From Bradyrhizobium sp. CCGE-LA001 (lineage in GTDB: Bacteria > Pseudomonadota > Alphaproteobacteria > Rhizobiales > Xanthobacteraceae): 64,000 nucleotides of DNA. A program made the translations under genes and the position numbers. Shown piece by piece: positions 1-9,115 of the stretch. The stretch lies in NCBI RefSeq assembly GCF_000296215.2, contig NZ_CP013949.1:7061501-7125500 (forward strand), written 5' to 3'. The notes beneath the pieces are model-generated. The model made no database searches. It saw only the letters and a list, made by a program, of their open reading frames with translations, and was not told where the DNA came from. The number at the start of each line of letters is the position of its first letter. The stretch's first letter is position 1.

Positions 1-593
1 CGCATGAATATCCGGTGCAGATTGGCCGAGATGCCCATCAGCGAGAACAGGAAAGCCGCGCTGACGATCGACATCGCGACGTAGAACGGCGTGCCGCGCA
101 GCGCGAGGGCAATGACGATCGGAACGAAGACGAGGCTGACCTGGAGTTGAAAGATCCATTGCCGGCCATAGGCTCTGCCGGCGCCCCCTGCCGCGATTCC
201 GGTGGTGACGGACAGCGCGATCATATGGGCCACGGCATCGTCGCTGGCCAACAGGGTCGTCGAGCACCACGTCCCGATCGCAGCCGCCTGGATCATCGCG
301 CCGATCTGGTAACGCTTCTGCCAGCGCGTTGCCCCTTCGGCCGTCAGCGCCGACTTGCGCTTCTGGTACAGATGCAGGTCGAACGCGCGGATGATGCCCG
401 CGAAGACGAGACATCCGACGCAGGCCCAGATCAGGGGCTCTCCCGTCTTCAACGCAGTCAGCGCCGCGCCGATCGAGACGAATACGAGGCCGGCCAGCAG
501 CGGACGGGGAGCCTCGAACAGCGAATCGATCAGCGCCGCCGAAATCTTCGGCGATGCCTGCTCAGGTTCTTCGCTCTGGCTTGCGAACTGCAT
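1..593 (-). CDS. membrane sensor N-terminus, probable GGDEF/EAL protein (partial)
   Basis: The reverse strand is open from an ATG at 593 to the window edge (197 codons), so the C-terminus is missing. After a short polar N-terminus (MQFASQSEEPEQ) there are about five hydrophobic stretches separated by short charged loops. The pattern (LLASDDAVAHMIALSVTTG, GGAGRAYGRQWIF) is what I know from the membrane part of Bradyrhizobium diguanylate cyclase/phosphodiesterase proteins. No GGDEF or EAL motif is inside the window, so that part is inference. It lies downstream of tolB on the same strand but about 240 bases away, so it is probably a separate unit. It occupies the place where pal might be expected. 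Confidence 0.62.
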   Translation of the reverse strand, partial: MQFASQSEEPEQASPKISAALIDSLFEAPRPLLAGLVFVSIGAALTALKTGEPLIWACVGCLVFAGIIRAFDLHLYQKRKSALTAEGATRWQKRYQIGAMIQAAAIGTWCSTTLLASDDAVAHMIALSVTTGIAAGGAGRAYGRQWIFQLQVSLVFVPIVIALALRGTPFYVAMSIVSAAFLFSLMGISANLHRIFM

Positions 594-832
594 TTGTGTT
601 TGTACGCGCGTCCTGTCGGGCGCATACTTTTACTCAGGCCTGATGAAGCCTTTCTGAGTGAACATCGTTAAAGTCGAGTTGTTTTTCGGCAATGACGAAC
701 CCGTTTCCGCTTAGATTTCAAGCAACTAGGCAAGCCTTGCCGGGCGCAAGGTGAAGAAAGGCTTGCCTTGCGCAGCGAACCCGAAAAAATCGGCACGTTT
801 TTTCGACAACATCGCGCGTCTGAACGCGTGAA

Positions 833-2194
833 TTATTGGCCTGCGGTCGAGGACAATAGCGGCGACCAGGCCGGGTCGGAGGCGAAGCCCGGCGTCGGCA
901 CCTTGAGCTCGTTGCGACCGGAGATGTCGACGCTGTACAGCGACGGCCCGCCATTGCCACCGGGATCGCGGAAGAACATCAGCACGCGGCCGTTCGGCGA
1001 GAAGGTCGGCCCCTCGTTGTGGAAGCCCGAGGTGAGCAGCCGCTCGCCGGAGCCGTCCGGCTTCATGACGCCGATCGCGAACTGCCCACCGCCCTGCCTG
1101 GTGAAGGCGATGTAGTCGCCCTTCGGCGACCACACCGGCGTCGAATAGCTGGCATTGGTGTCGTCCTTGGAGAAGGAGATCCGCTGCGCCTGCCCGCCGC
1201 CTGCGGCCATCACGTAGATCTGCGACCTGCCGCCGCGATCGGATTCGAAACAGATGCGGGCGCCGTCCGGCGAATAGGACGGCGACGTGTCGATCGCAGG
1301 CGTGTCGGTGAGACGCGTGGTCGAGCGCGAGCGCAGATCCATCACGAACAGGTTGGAGTTGCCGCCCTGCTGCAGGCTCATGATGACGCGCTGGCCGTCC
1401 GGCGAGAAGCGCGGCGCGAAAGTCATGCCGGGGAAGTTGCCGACGATCTCGCGCTGGCCGGTCTCGATGTTGAAGAGATAGACCTTCGGATCGCCCTGGC
1501 CGAACTCCATATAGGTGATCTCTTGCGAGTTCGGCGAGAAGCGCGGCGTCAGCACGAGATCGGAGCCGCGGGTGAGGTAACGCACATTGGCACCGTCCTG
1601 GTCCATCATCGCGAGCCGCTTGACTCGGCGCTCCTTCGGCCCGGTCTCGTCCACGAACACCACGCGGCTGTCGAAATAGCCCTTCTCGCCGGTCATCCGC
1701 TCGTAGATCTGGTCGGAGATGATGTGGGCGATGCGGCGCCAATATTCCGGCGAGGTGAAGTATTGCTGTCCGGTGAGCTGCTGGCCGGAGACCACATCCC
1801 ACAGGCGGAATTCGGCCTTGAGCCGGCCATCCGGCTGCCGCGTCATACGGCCGGTGACGAGGGCCTGCGCGTTGATGGTCTTCCAGTTCTGGAATTGCGG
1901 CGCGACGTCCATGTTGTTGATGCGCTCGATGAACGCAGCCTGGTCGATCGGCGCGAAAAGACCCGAACGCTTCAAATTGTTGGTGATGACCTGCGTGACG
2001 CCGTTGCCGACGTCGCCGTCGGACGGAGTGCCCGGGAGGAAGTTGGTGATCGCGATCGGGATCGGCTGGAATGCCGTGGGATCGATGCGGAGGCGAGGCT
2101 CCTGGCCAAAGGCGCGTCCGCTCCCCAGCATCGCGAGGGTCGACCCGGTAAGGGTCATGAAACGGCGGCGGTTCATCGAACGGGCATCATTCAT
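833..2194 (-). CDS. tolB: Tol-Pal system beta-propeller protein TolB
   Basis: Periplasmic TolB (453 aa), which links the Tol inner-membrane complex to Pal and helps outer-membrane constriction at division. An N-terminal TolB domain (about residues 35-160) is followed by WD40-like repeats of the type FSPDGQRV, YSPDGARI and FSPNGRVL, the expected six-blade propeller. The open frame runs further upstream, but the ATG at 2194 begins a signal sequence and lies 23 bases after the tolA stop; an upstream start would overlap tolA deeply. The signal begins MNDARSMNRRRFMTLTG, with a twin-arginine-like RRRF core before the hydrophobic stretch, which suggests Tat export. Last gene of tolQRAB; pal does not follow directly. 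Confidence 0.95.
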   Translation of the reverse strand: MNDARSMNRRRFMTLTGSTLAMLGSGRAFGQEPRLRIDPTAFQPIPIAITNFLPGTPSDGDVGNGVTQVITNNLKRSGLFAPIDQAAFIERINNMDVAPQFQNWKTINAQALVTGRMTRQPDGRLKAEFRLWDVVSGQQLTGQQYFTSPEYWRRIAHIISDQIYERMTGEKGYFDSRVVFVDETGPKERRVKRLAMMDQDGANVRYLTRGSDLVLTPRFSPNSQEITYMEFGQGDPKVYLFNIETGQREIVGNFPGMTFAPRFSPDGQRVIMSLQQGGNSNLFVMDLRSRSTTRLTDTPAIDTSPSYSPDGARICFESDRGGRSQIYVMAAGGGQAQRISFSKDDTNASYSTPVWSPKGDYIAFTRQGGGQFAIGVMKPDGSGERLLTSGFHNEGPTFSPNGRVLMFFRDPGGNGGPSLYSVDISGRNELKVPTPGFASDPAWSPLLSSTAGQ

Positions 2195-2217
2195 TGCAAA
2201 ATTCTTTTGTTCGGATG

Positions 2218-3177
2218 TCACAACATATCTTTCAGACCGAAAGTCATCGGAATGAGCTTCCAGCTCTCGTACTGCTGCTTTGGCATGAACGAGTAGACCT
2301 GACACTGCACGATGGCGCGCTTGGCGCTCTCCGCCACGGCCTGGGCGATCGACCGCGACGGTCCCCTCACCGCCACCACGATCGGCTCGGACGCCAGCGA
2401 TCCGTCGATCTTCATGGGAATGTCGATGTCGGCTTCGTACTGGTCAGCATCCTGCCCGTTATAGGTCGGCGTGAAGCAGTGCTTGACCGCGTTTTGGAAC
2501 GCACCGCGCCAGGTCGCGACGTTATTCGCGGCTGTCCCCGTCGCCGCCCCCAGCGAGGCCGACGCATTCAGTGCCGAACCCGTCTGCTCGTGCCGGGTCG
2601 CGGCGCGCTTGTCGAGATCGCGCTGGATCTGGGCGGGATCGAAGGCGCGCTCCTTGGGTTTGGGCTGCTGCTGCGGCTGAACCGCCGCGACCTTCTGCTC
2701 CACCGGCTTGGGCGGCGGCTTCTTGGTGTCCAGCTTCTTCTGCAGCTCGGCGATCGGATCTTCCTTGGCCGGATCAGGCTTCTTTTCCTGCGGCTTCGGC
2801 TCTTCCTTTGGCTTGGCTTCGGCCACCGGCTTGGGCGGCTCGGGCTTCTTCTCCACCGGCTTCTCGACGGGCTTTGGCGGCGGCTCCGGCTGCGAGTTGG
2901 TCTTGATCAGCTCTTTCTTCTCCGTGACCTTGCCGACGGCGTCTTCCTCCGGCTTGGGCTCGGCGATCTTCTCGACCTTGGGCTTCAGTTCTTCCTTCTT
3001 GCCGGTCTTCTGTCCCGCCATCATCTTGGCAAGCTGATCGGTGGAGATGATGTCGACAGGGAGCGACTCTTCCGGCGCCACATAAGCCTTGCTGCTGAAG
3101 GTGACGAGGCCCCATCCCAGCACGAGGACATGGAGCACAATCGACGCAACGAGTGTCTTGTCGACGTTCACCTTCAC
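2218..3177 (-). CDS. tolA: cell envelope integrity protein TolA
   Basis: TolA (319 aa) spans the periplasm and connects TolQR to TolB/Pal. One N-terminal membrane helix (about residues 8-27) is followed by a long Lys/Pro/Glu-rich middle domain (about 45-185, many KPEPPKP-like runs), which is low in complexity as usual for TolA/TonB. The C-terminal domain (about 225-319) contains a CFTPTYNGQDADQYEADIDI segment. It starts 3 bases after the tolR stop and ends 23 bases before tolB, so it is inside one operon. Sequence conservation in the middle domain is low, so the call rests on architecture and neighbours. Confidence 0.92.
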   Translation of the reverse strand: MKVNVDKTLVASIVLHVLVLGWGLVTFSSKAYVAPEESLPVDIISTDQLAKMMAGQKTGKKEELKPKVEKIAEPKPEEDAVGKVTEKKELIKTNSQPEPPPKPVEKPVEKKPEPPKPVAEAKPKEEPKPQEKKPDPAKEDPIAELQKKLDTKKPPPKPVEQKVAAVQPQQQPKPKERAFDPAQIQRDLDKRAATRHEQTGSALNASASLGAATGTAANNVATWRGAFQNAVKHCFTPTYNGQDADQYEADIDIPMKIDGSLASEPIVVAVRGPSRSIAQAVAESAKRAIVQCQVYSFMPKQQYESWKLIPMTFGLKDML

Positions 3178-3180
3178 GGC

Positions 3181-3630
3181 TTACCCCTGATCCGCTTCTG
3201 TAACGAGGGCAAGCTTCTTGAATCCTGCGCCGGACAACTGGCCCATCACCTTGGCCACCGTGCCGTAATCCGCCTTCTTGTCGGCGCGCAAATAGATGCG
3301 CTCCTCGAGCCCGCCGCGCGCGTCCGTGATCGCCTTCAGTTTCGGCACGAGGTCGTTGATGGCGATTTCGGCATCGTTGATGAACACTTTGCCCTTGATG
3401 TCGACCGAGAGCTGGATCGGCTTCTGGTCGCTGTTTTCGATGCTCTTGGCCTGGGTCTGCGGCAGGTCGAGCGGCACACCGACCGTGAGCATCGGCGCCG
3501 ACACCATGAAGATGATGAGCAGCACCAGCATCACGTCGACCATCGGCGTGACATTGATTTCGGCCACGACGGGCTTGCGCCGGCCGCGACGTCCGCCGCC
3601 TCCGGATGAACTTGCGACGTTCATGCCCAT
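3181..3630 (-). CDS. tolR: ExbD/TolR family protein TolR
   Basis: TolR (149 aa), part of the TolQ-TolR proton-driven motor in the inner membrane. A Gly/Arg-rich cytoplasmic tail (residues 8-20) precedes INVTPMVDVMLVLLIIFMV, the family's single membrane helix with the conserved proton-binding aspartate, here Asp32. The periplasmic part (about 50-149) is the ExbD/TolR fold. The gene lies between tolQ and tolA, 3 bases before tolA. Confidence 0.95.
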   Translation of the reverse strand: MGMNVASSSGGGGRRGRRKPVVAEINVTPMVDVMLVLLIIFMVSAPMLTVGVPLDLPQTQAKSIENSDQKPIQLSVDIKGKVFINDAEIAINDLVPKLKAITDARGGLEERIYLRADKKADYGTVAKVMGQLSGAGFKKLALVTEADQG

Positions 3631-3673
3631 GGTCTGGTGCCCAAATTGCCCCTCACACTATACATGCCGTCCG

Positions 3674-4390
<717 letters not shown>

Positions 4391-4769
4391 AAGCAGTATC
4401 CTCTCAAGGCGATCGTTACCTAATGTCCGTCGGCCAACAAATGGGCCGGTGTTCCCCAACAGCCGCGCTAGAACCCGCGCGGCCGGCAAGCCTGCTCAAA
4501 GCCTTGTCTTTCTGGGGTGCAGGGCTCGTCCAAAGCCGGCCGCCTGCATTCCCCGCCAAGATGTCAAAACTATGGGCCTCGACACGACTTCGGGCGTGAC
4601 TGTCCGCAATTACCAGAGCCCGGCGTTGGTTAATGCGGGGTTACCGGCGGCGAATTTGGCTGCGGGAAAAGGAGGCGGCCGAAGGGGATGCGGCGGCCCC
4701 CGTCGCCGTAGGAACCGGCCCACCCGCAGAAAATTGTCCCGGAAATTCCCTTTTTGGCGAGGTTTTGCC
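4391..4769. other. intergenic region between tolQ and the DUF2231 gene
   Basis: This 379-base gap separates divergently transcribed genes and should hold the promoter of tolQRAB and that of the DUF2231 gene. The right half is very GC-rich and contains an imperfect hairpin around 4677-4722. I see no convincing open frame, RNA or repeat in it. The forward open frame starting at 4449 joins the DUF2231 gene only by reading through and shows no protein-like pattern before 4770. Confidence 0.5.
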
Positions 4770-5287
4770 ATGAGCATCAACCCCAAGACGACCGCCGCGA
4801 TCGGCGATCATCCCCTGCATCCCATGCTGATTCCATTCCCCATCGCATGCCTGGTCGGCGCCCCCATCGCCGATCTCGCCTTCATCGGAACGGCGACGGT
4901 TTCTGGGCAAGAGCCGCAATCTGGCTGATCGGCGCCGGTATCGTCATGGCGCTCGTCGCTGCCGCGGCGGGCTTCATCGATTTCTTCAGCGAGCCCCGCA
5001 TCCGCAGCCTGGAGGACGCCTGGTATCACATGGTCGGCAATCTCGCGGCGGTCGTGCTGGCGCTGGTCAATTTCTATCTCCGCTACGCGCAAGGCGCTGA
5101 AGCCGCCGTAAAACCATGGGGCGTGGTGCTGTCGCTGATCGTCGTCGGCGTCCTCTTGTTCACGGGATGGAAGGGCTGGGAGATGGTGTACCGGCATCAT
5201 GTTGCAGTGCTGGACGCACCCGGCCAGACCAGCTCGGAGCCGGTCAATCCGCATCATGGCGGCGAGAGCCACCGCCGCGCCGCCTGA
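4770..5287 (+). pseudogene. DUF2231 membrane protein, frameshifted
   Basis: Two overlapping frames together make one DUF2231 protein. The first (ATG at 4770) gives DHPLHPMLIPFPIACLVG and AFIGTATVSG, then stops at 4928. The second frame carries FWARAAIWLIGAGIVMALV, DAWYHMVGNLAAVVLALVNF and later membrane helices down to 5287. The family normally continues from the first segment straight into the second, so about one base has been lost near 4890-4902. Four membrane segments would be expected in the intact protein, whose function is unknown. This may be a true pseudogene or a sequencing error. Confidence 0.8.
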
Positions 5288-5294
5288 GCGCGCA

Positions 5295-6062
5295 TCAAGC
5301 TGCCGAAGCGGGGGCGGGGCAATTGGTGAGCCGCGCGGGATTGCCGATTGCGGTGCAGCCGCTGGGCACGTCACGGGTCACGACCGTCCCGGCGCCGATC
5401 TTGGCGAAATCGCCGACATCGATGTCGCCGAGGATGGTCGCGCCGGAGCCGATGAACACGCCGCGACCGATGCGCGGCGAGCGCATCGGCAGGTCGCCAT
5501 GGCGCCCGATGCTGACGTTCTGAAGAATGGTGGCCTCGTCGCCGACAACGACATTGGCACCGATCACGATGCCGGTGGCGTGGTCGAGATACACCGACGA
5601 TCCAAGGCTCGCGGCCGGATGAATGCTGACCTGCAAAACGTTCGACGCCTCGTTCTGCAACAGCAGCGCCGCGTCGTGCTGGTCATGACGCCATAGCCAG
5701 TGCGAGACGCGCCAGGCTTGCAGCGCGACGTAGCCCTTGAAATGGAGCAGCGGCGGCAGCAGGCCGGCGACGGCGGGTTCATGCAGCGCGATGGCGCGCA
5801 GATCGCGGCCGGCCGCTTCGACCAGATTTGGCTGGCCGCGAAAGGCATCGCGCGAAAACGTCGTGAAGCGCTCGCGTTCGGCCGCGCTGCTGCCGAGCCG
5901 GCGCCCGATCAGATCGGCCAAGGCGGAGGTAAAATCGTCATGGGCAAGGATGGCGCCAGCAACAGCCTTGCCGAAGATTGGGTCCGCCGCTGCCGCGCGC
6001 TGCGCCTCGCCGCGGATTTCCTGCCAGAGGGTCTCGCTCGCCATGATCGCAGTCTCTGCCAT
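5295..6062 (-). CDS. cysE: serine O-acetyltransferase
   Basis: CysE makes O-acetylserine from serine and acetyl-CoA, the precursor step of cysteine synthesis. The N-terminal helical domain (about 1-135) contains LHFKGYVALQAWRVSHWLW. The left-handed beta-helix follows, with hexapeptide repeats (GIVIGANVVVGDEATILQNV, GRGVFIGSGATILGDIDVG, then IGAGTVVTRDVPSG and the C-terminal AIGNPAR). The catalytic Asp/His pair is seen in VYLDHATGIVIG. The frame is open up to 6134; I chose the ATG at 6062, with the ATG at 6044 also possible. It is convergent with the frameshifted DUF2231 gene and divergent from the desaturase. Confidence 0.93.
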   Translation of the reverse strand: MAETAIMASETLWQEIRGEAQRAAAADPIFGKAVAGAILAHDDFTSALADLIGRRLGSSAAERERFTTFSRDAFRGQPNLVEAAGRDLRAIALHEPAVAGLLPPLLHFKGYVALQAWRVSHWLWRHDQHDAALLLQNEASNVLQVSIHPAASLGSSVYLDHATGIVIGANVVVGDEATILQNVSIGRHGDLPMRSPRIGRGVFIGSGATILGDIDVGDFAKIGAGTVVTRDVPSGCTAIGNPARLTNCPAPASAA

Positions 6063-6223
6063 CTTCGCCGCCTGCGGTGTTTTGACGCTTGCTTCTCGCC
6101 GTTGAATATAGGACGCAGGCCGCCTGCGCGCCAATTGGCGTCAGCAACACACGCGGTTGCCTGCGCCATGCTCCCCGTGAGGCTACGAGCTTGCTTGCCA
6201 GAGAGCCGTGACCATATAGTCGG

Positions 6224-6271
6224 TCGGTCCTTCAACCGAAGCCCGCGGTGGTCCGCCATCCGCGGGTTTTT
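6224..6271 (+). terminator. orphan rho-independent terminator with a preceding hairpin; possible small RNA end
   Basis: On the forward strand a small hairpin (TCGGT at 6224-6228, ACCGA at 6235-6239) is followed by a strong GC stem (CCCGCGG 6242-6248, CCGCGGG 6260-6266) and five T residues (6267-6271), a standard intrinsic terminator. No forward gene lies upstream; the preceding gene, cysE, runs the other way. It could end a small RNA starting in the 6063-6220 region or act as an attenuator in the desaturase leader. The promoter is not identified. Confidence 0.55.
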
Positions 6272-6339
6272 CGTACCCGGCCGCGGCCAAGCTGCCCGAT
6301 ACAATTCCGCATCCACGTCATCCAAGGTCACGCTCAAAT

Positions 6340-7503
6340 ATGTCGCCTAACGCCTCCGCCGACGACCACCACGACGACATCATGTACCCGTCCGCCATAC
6401 CGTTCCTGCTGGTCCATCTCGGCTGCTTGGCGGCGATCTGGTCCGGCGTCACCTGGCAGGCGGTCGCGATCTGCATCGCACTCTATTGCGCGCGGATGTT
6501 CGGTATCGGCGCCGGCTACCACCGCTATTTCTCGCATCGGGCATTTGCGACCGGCCGGGTGTTTCAGTTCATCCTGGCCTGCCTCGCGCAAAGCAGCGCG
6601 CAGAAGAGCGTGTTGTGGTGGGCGGCCAAGCATCGCCACCATCACCTGCATTCCGACACCGAGAACGACGTGCATTCACCGCGTCACCGCGGCTTCCTCT
6701 ACAGCCATCTCGGCTGGATCTTCGACCGGCAGCACGACACCACCGACCTCGTGAAGGTCGGCGATCTCGCCGTCTATCCCGAGTTGATGTGGCTGCACCG
6801 GCTGGAGCTGCTGCCGGCCTTCGTGCTGGCAGGACTCTGCTTCCTGGTCGCAGGATGGTCGGGTCTGGTCGTCGGCTTCCTCTGGAGCACGGTGCTGGTC
6901 TATCACGCCACCTTCTGCATCAATTCGCTCGCCCATGTGCATGGACGCAAGCGCTACGTGACGGGCGATGATTCCCGCAACAACTGGCTGCTGGCGTTGT
7001 TCACGCTGGGTGAAGGCTGGCACAACAATCACCACGCCTACCAGAGCAGCGTGCGACAAGGCTTTCGCTGGTGGGAAGTCGACGTGACCTACTACATCCT
7101 GACGGTCCTGTCGTGGATCGGCGTCGTCTGGAACATGAAGGCGCCGCCCGAACAGGTGCTGCGCAACGAGCAGCCGCTCGGCGCGCGCGTCATCCAGCGG
7201 GCCGCCCGCGAGCTCGCCGGACGGTTCGATGCGCAGACCCTGGCGCATGCGATCTCGTCGGCGCGGCGCCGGGCCGATCTCGCGCAGCTGCAGCTGCCGT
7301 CGCTGCACGACATCCTCAACCGCGCACATGAAGGTGTCGACGCGCTGACGCATCTGCATCTGCCGAAGATTCCGACCCGCGAGGAGTTTCTGGCGGAGGC
7401 CAAGGCGATGTTCGCGCGCACGCGATCGCTCAACGAGATCGTCGACCACGCCTACGAGCATTTCCTCTCGTCGGTTCGCGCGCAGCTGGCGGCGACGGCC
7501 TGA
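6340..7503 (+). CDS. acyl-CoA/fatty acid delta-9-type desaturase
   Basis: Membrane di-iron fatty acid desaturase (387 aa). The three histidine boxes are HRYFSH (61-66), HRHHH (98-102) and HNNHH (228-232), with paired membrane helices before the first box and near 155-190. These bind the two irons that introduce the double bond into an acyl chain. The C-terminal tail of about 110 residues after PPEQVLRNEQPLG is longer than in the simplest bacterial desaturases. The ATG at 6340 follows the intergenic region with the orphan terminator. The substrate (acyl-CoA or lipid-bound chain) cannot be told from sequence. Confidence 0.93.
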   Translation: MSPNASADDHHDDIMYPSAIPFLLVHLGCLAAIWSGVTWQAVAICIALYCARMFGIGAGYHRYFSHRAFATGRVFQFILACLAQSSAQKSVLWWAAKHRHHHLHSDTENDVHSPRHRGFLYSHLGWIFDRQHDTTDLVKVGDLAVYPELMWLHRLELLPAFVLAGLCFLVAGWSGLVVGFLWSTVLVYHATFCINSLAHVHGRKRYVTGDDSRNNWLLALFTLGEGWHNNHHAYQSSVRQGFRWWEVDVTYYILTVLSWIGVVWNMKAPPEQVLRNEQPLGARVIQRAARELAGRFDAQTLAHAISSARRRADLAQLQLPSLHDILNRAHEGVDALTHLHLPKIPTREEFLAEAKAMFARTRSLNEIVDHAYEHFLSSVRAQLAATA

Positions 7504-7540
7504 AATCGTCGCGGCTGCCCCCGACGCCCCCAAAACCAGA

Positions 7541-7571
7541 CCGCCCGCCTGCGGGTTGCGCAGGCGGGCGG
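7541..7571. terminator. bidirectional-type hairpin between convergent genes
   Basis: A perfect 13-base-pair inverted repeat (7541-7553 with 7559-7571, 5-base loop) lies between the convergent desaturase and DUF2852 genes. Read on the reverse strand it is followed by a T-rich tract (7531-7539 region), so it probably ends the DUF2852 transcript and may also stop the desaturase message. Confidence 0.7.
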
Positions 7572-7634
7572 CTCGGGGCCATCAGGACTTTGGGGGCATG
7601 CGCCTGAAGGCTTTGAGAGGTGCGAACCTTCAGA

Positions 7635-8126
7635 TCAACCCTGCGGCTGGTCGTTCGGCGGCGGGGTCGGACGCGTCTTGTGCTGCGCCATGAACTGGTC
7701 GAACTCTTCCTTGTCCTTGGCGTGACGCAGACGGTCGAGGAAGTTCTTGAACTCGACCTGCTCCTCCTCGAGCCGGCGCAGCGTCTCAGAGCGATATTCG
7801 TCGAAGGCGCGGTTGCCGGAGGACGGCGGGCCGAAGCCAAAGCCGAAGCCGCGGCGCTCCATGCGGTCGCGCATGCGATCCATCTTGTACTGCATCCGCT
7901 CCATCTTGTTCTGCCAGCGATCCTGGTTGCTCCAGCACGACATTCTTCTGCTCCCGAGTGTGAAAAAGAGAAGGGCAAGTCCGATCGGCCACCAGATGAT
8001 GAAGCCGAGAATGGTCACGGCAATCCAGCCGGGATGCCAGGGCGTATCGAGCATGCGAGGACGCTCGTACTGTTGGTATTGGTCCGAAGGGCCGCGCCAT
8101 CGATTGACATCAGCGGTGTAGGCCAT
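7635..8126 (-). CDS. DUF2852 membrane protein
   Basis: A 163-residue protein of the DUF2852 family, function unknown. One or two membrane segments (about residues 33-57, WHPGWIAVTILGFIIWWPIG) are followed by a cytoplasmic tail rich in Met, Arg and Gln, with a predicted coiled coil around KMERMQYKMDRMRDRMERR and a Glu-rich helix later. The TetR-type operator-like palindrome at 8162-8180 lies 36 bases upstream of its start, so it is probably controlled by the neighbouring TetR regulator. Confidence 0.85.
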   Translation of the reverse strand: MAYTADVNRWRGPSDQYQQYERPRMLDTPWHPGWIAVTILGFIIWWPIGLALLFFTLGSRRMSCWSNQDRWQNKMERMQYKMDRMRDRMERRGFGFGFGPPSSGNRAFDEYRSETLRRLEEEQVEFKNFLDRLRHAKDKEEFDQFMAQHKTRPTPPPNDQPQG

Positions 8127-8161
8127 TTCCCATCTCCATCACGGCACCAGCGCCGTTGTGA

Positions 8162-8180
8162 ATGTAAATAACATTTACAT
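8162..8180. promoter_or_regulatory. operator-like palindrome upstream of DUF2852 gene
   Basis: ATGTAAATAACATTTACAT is a perfect 8-base inverted repeat with a 3-base spacer. It sits between the TetR gene and the DUF2852 start. A closely similar 19-mer overlaps the TetR gene start (8987-9005; 15 of 19 positions identical). Two matching palindromes flanking a TetR gene are the expected pattern for its operators; binding is inferred. Confidence 0.7.
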
Positions 8181-8247
8181 AGCTAGACGATCCCGCGATT
8201 TTGTCAAGCTGGGCGCCAGACACGGCCGCGTGATTATTTGCGCAATC

Positions 8248-8988
8248 TTATTTCGGCTTGCCCCAGGGGCCGCCGGGCGGCAGGCCCGAACCGGAGGACG
8301 CCTCCGGTGGCACGGGCGGCGGCTCGGCGCCCTTGCCCGCGGGACGACGCTCGGTCGGGAAGCCGAGGCCGCGCAGATAGATCAGCACCTCGGCTTCCAG
8401 CAGCTCGTCCGGCGACATCGGCAGCTTCCGTCGCGCAGCATCGCCGCGGGAAAACAGCGAGGCCACGCCGTGCGCCATCGACCAGATGTGCAAGGCCATC
8501 ATCATCGCCGGCGGCCGCGGCGTGCCCGGCGGCGTCAGGGCCGCGAGCCGCTCGGCTGCGGCGCGAATGATGTTGAATGCGCGCTCGCTGGCGGCCTGAA
8601 GCGCAGGATTAGCGTCCACCGGCACGCCCGATTCGAACATCGCGCTGTAGAAGGCCGGCTCCTCGCGGGCGAAGGCCAGATAGGCCTTGCCGACGCGCTC
8701 GAACGCGGTGACCGTATCGGGACGCCCGTCGTCCCAGACCGCAGCCAGACGCGCCTCGAACTGCTCGAAGCCGCGCTGGGCGATCGAGGACAACAGCTCG
8801 TCGCGGTCGCGGAAATGCCGGTAGGGCGCCGCCGCGCTGACGCCGGCCATGCGCGCGGCATCGGCAAAGGTGAAGCCCGCCGCGCCTTTCTCGGCGATCA
8901 GGCCGAGAGCGGCCTGCAACAGGGCCTCCTTCAGATTGCCGTGGTGATAGCCGCGCTCGGCGCGGCGCTGCTCCTTGCGCCAGCTCAT
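8248..8988 (-). CDS. TetR/AcrR family transcriptional regulator
   Basis: A 246-residue repressor. The N-terminal helix-turn-helix (about 15-62) includes NLKEALLQAALGLIAEKG and VSAAAPYRHFRDRDELLSSI, typical of TetR. The C-terminal ligand domain ends in a Pro-rich tail (EPPPVPPEASSGS). The start ATG at 8988 has AAAGG upstream and lies inside a palindrome that resembles the one before the DUF2852 gene, which points to autoregulation. Ligand unknown. Confidence 0.9.
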   Translation of the reverse strand: MSWRKEQRRAERGYHHGNLKEALLQAALGLIAEKGAAGFTFADAARMAGVSAAAPYRHFRDRDELLSSIAQRGFEQFEARLAAVWDDGRPDTVTAFERVGKAYLAFAREEPAFYSAMFESGVPVDANPALQAASERAFNIIRAAAERLAALTPPGTPRPPAMMMALHIWSMAHGVASLFSRGDAARRKLPMSPDELLEAEVLIYLRGLGFPTERRPAGKGAEPPPVPPEASSGSGLPPGGPWGKPK

Positions 8989-9010
8989 GTGAACGACCTT
9001 TACATGAGCT
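8982..9010. promoter_or_regulatory. operator-like palindrome overlapping the TetR start codon
   Basis: Perfect 9-base arms AGCTCATGT (8982-8990) and ACATGAGCT (9002-9010) are separated by 11 bases. The inner 19 bases (8987-9005) match the 8162-8180 palindrome at 15 of 19 positions. The TetR start codon (8986-8988) is inside the left arm, so a bound repressor would block its own gene. Confidence 0.7.
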
Positions 9011-9115
9011 TGGCGTGAAGGTCACTAGCGGCGATGAGGCGTGACTGGCCCGTAGATCCACGGGTCGCGCCGGGCCCGATGCCTCGGCATCGAGCCCGGC
9101 TGCAAACTGGCGAAG

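Noticed and set aside
15..671. Forward 218-codon frame at the left edge
   Set aside because: Arg/Asp-rich shadow of the reverse-strand membrane protein, whose hydrophobic pattern is convincing.
2194..3609. Long forward frame (471 codons) across tolA and tolR
   Set aside because: It is the antisense shadow of tolA/tolR, rich in Arg/Leu/His without a domain; the reverse-strand genes have clear family motifs.
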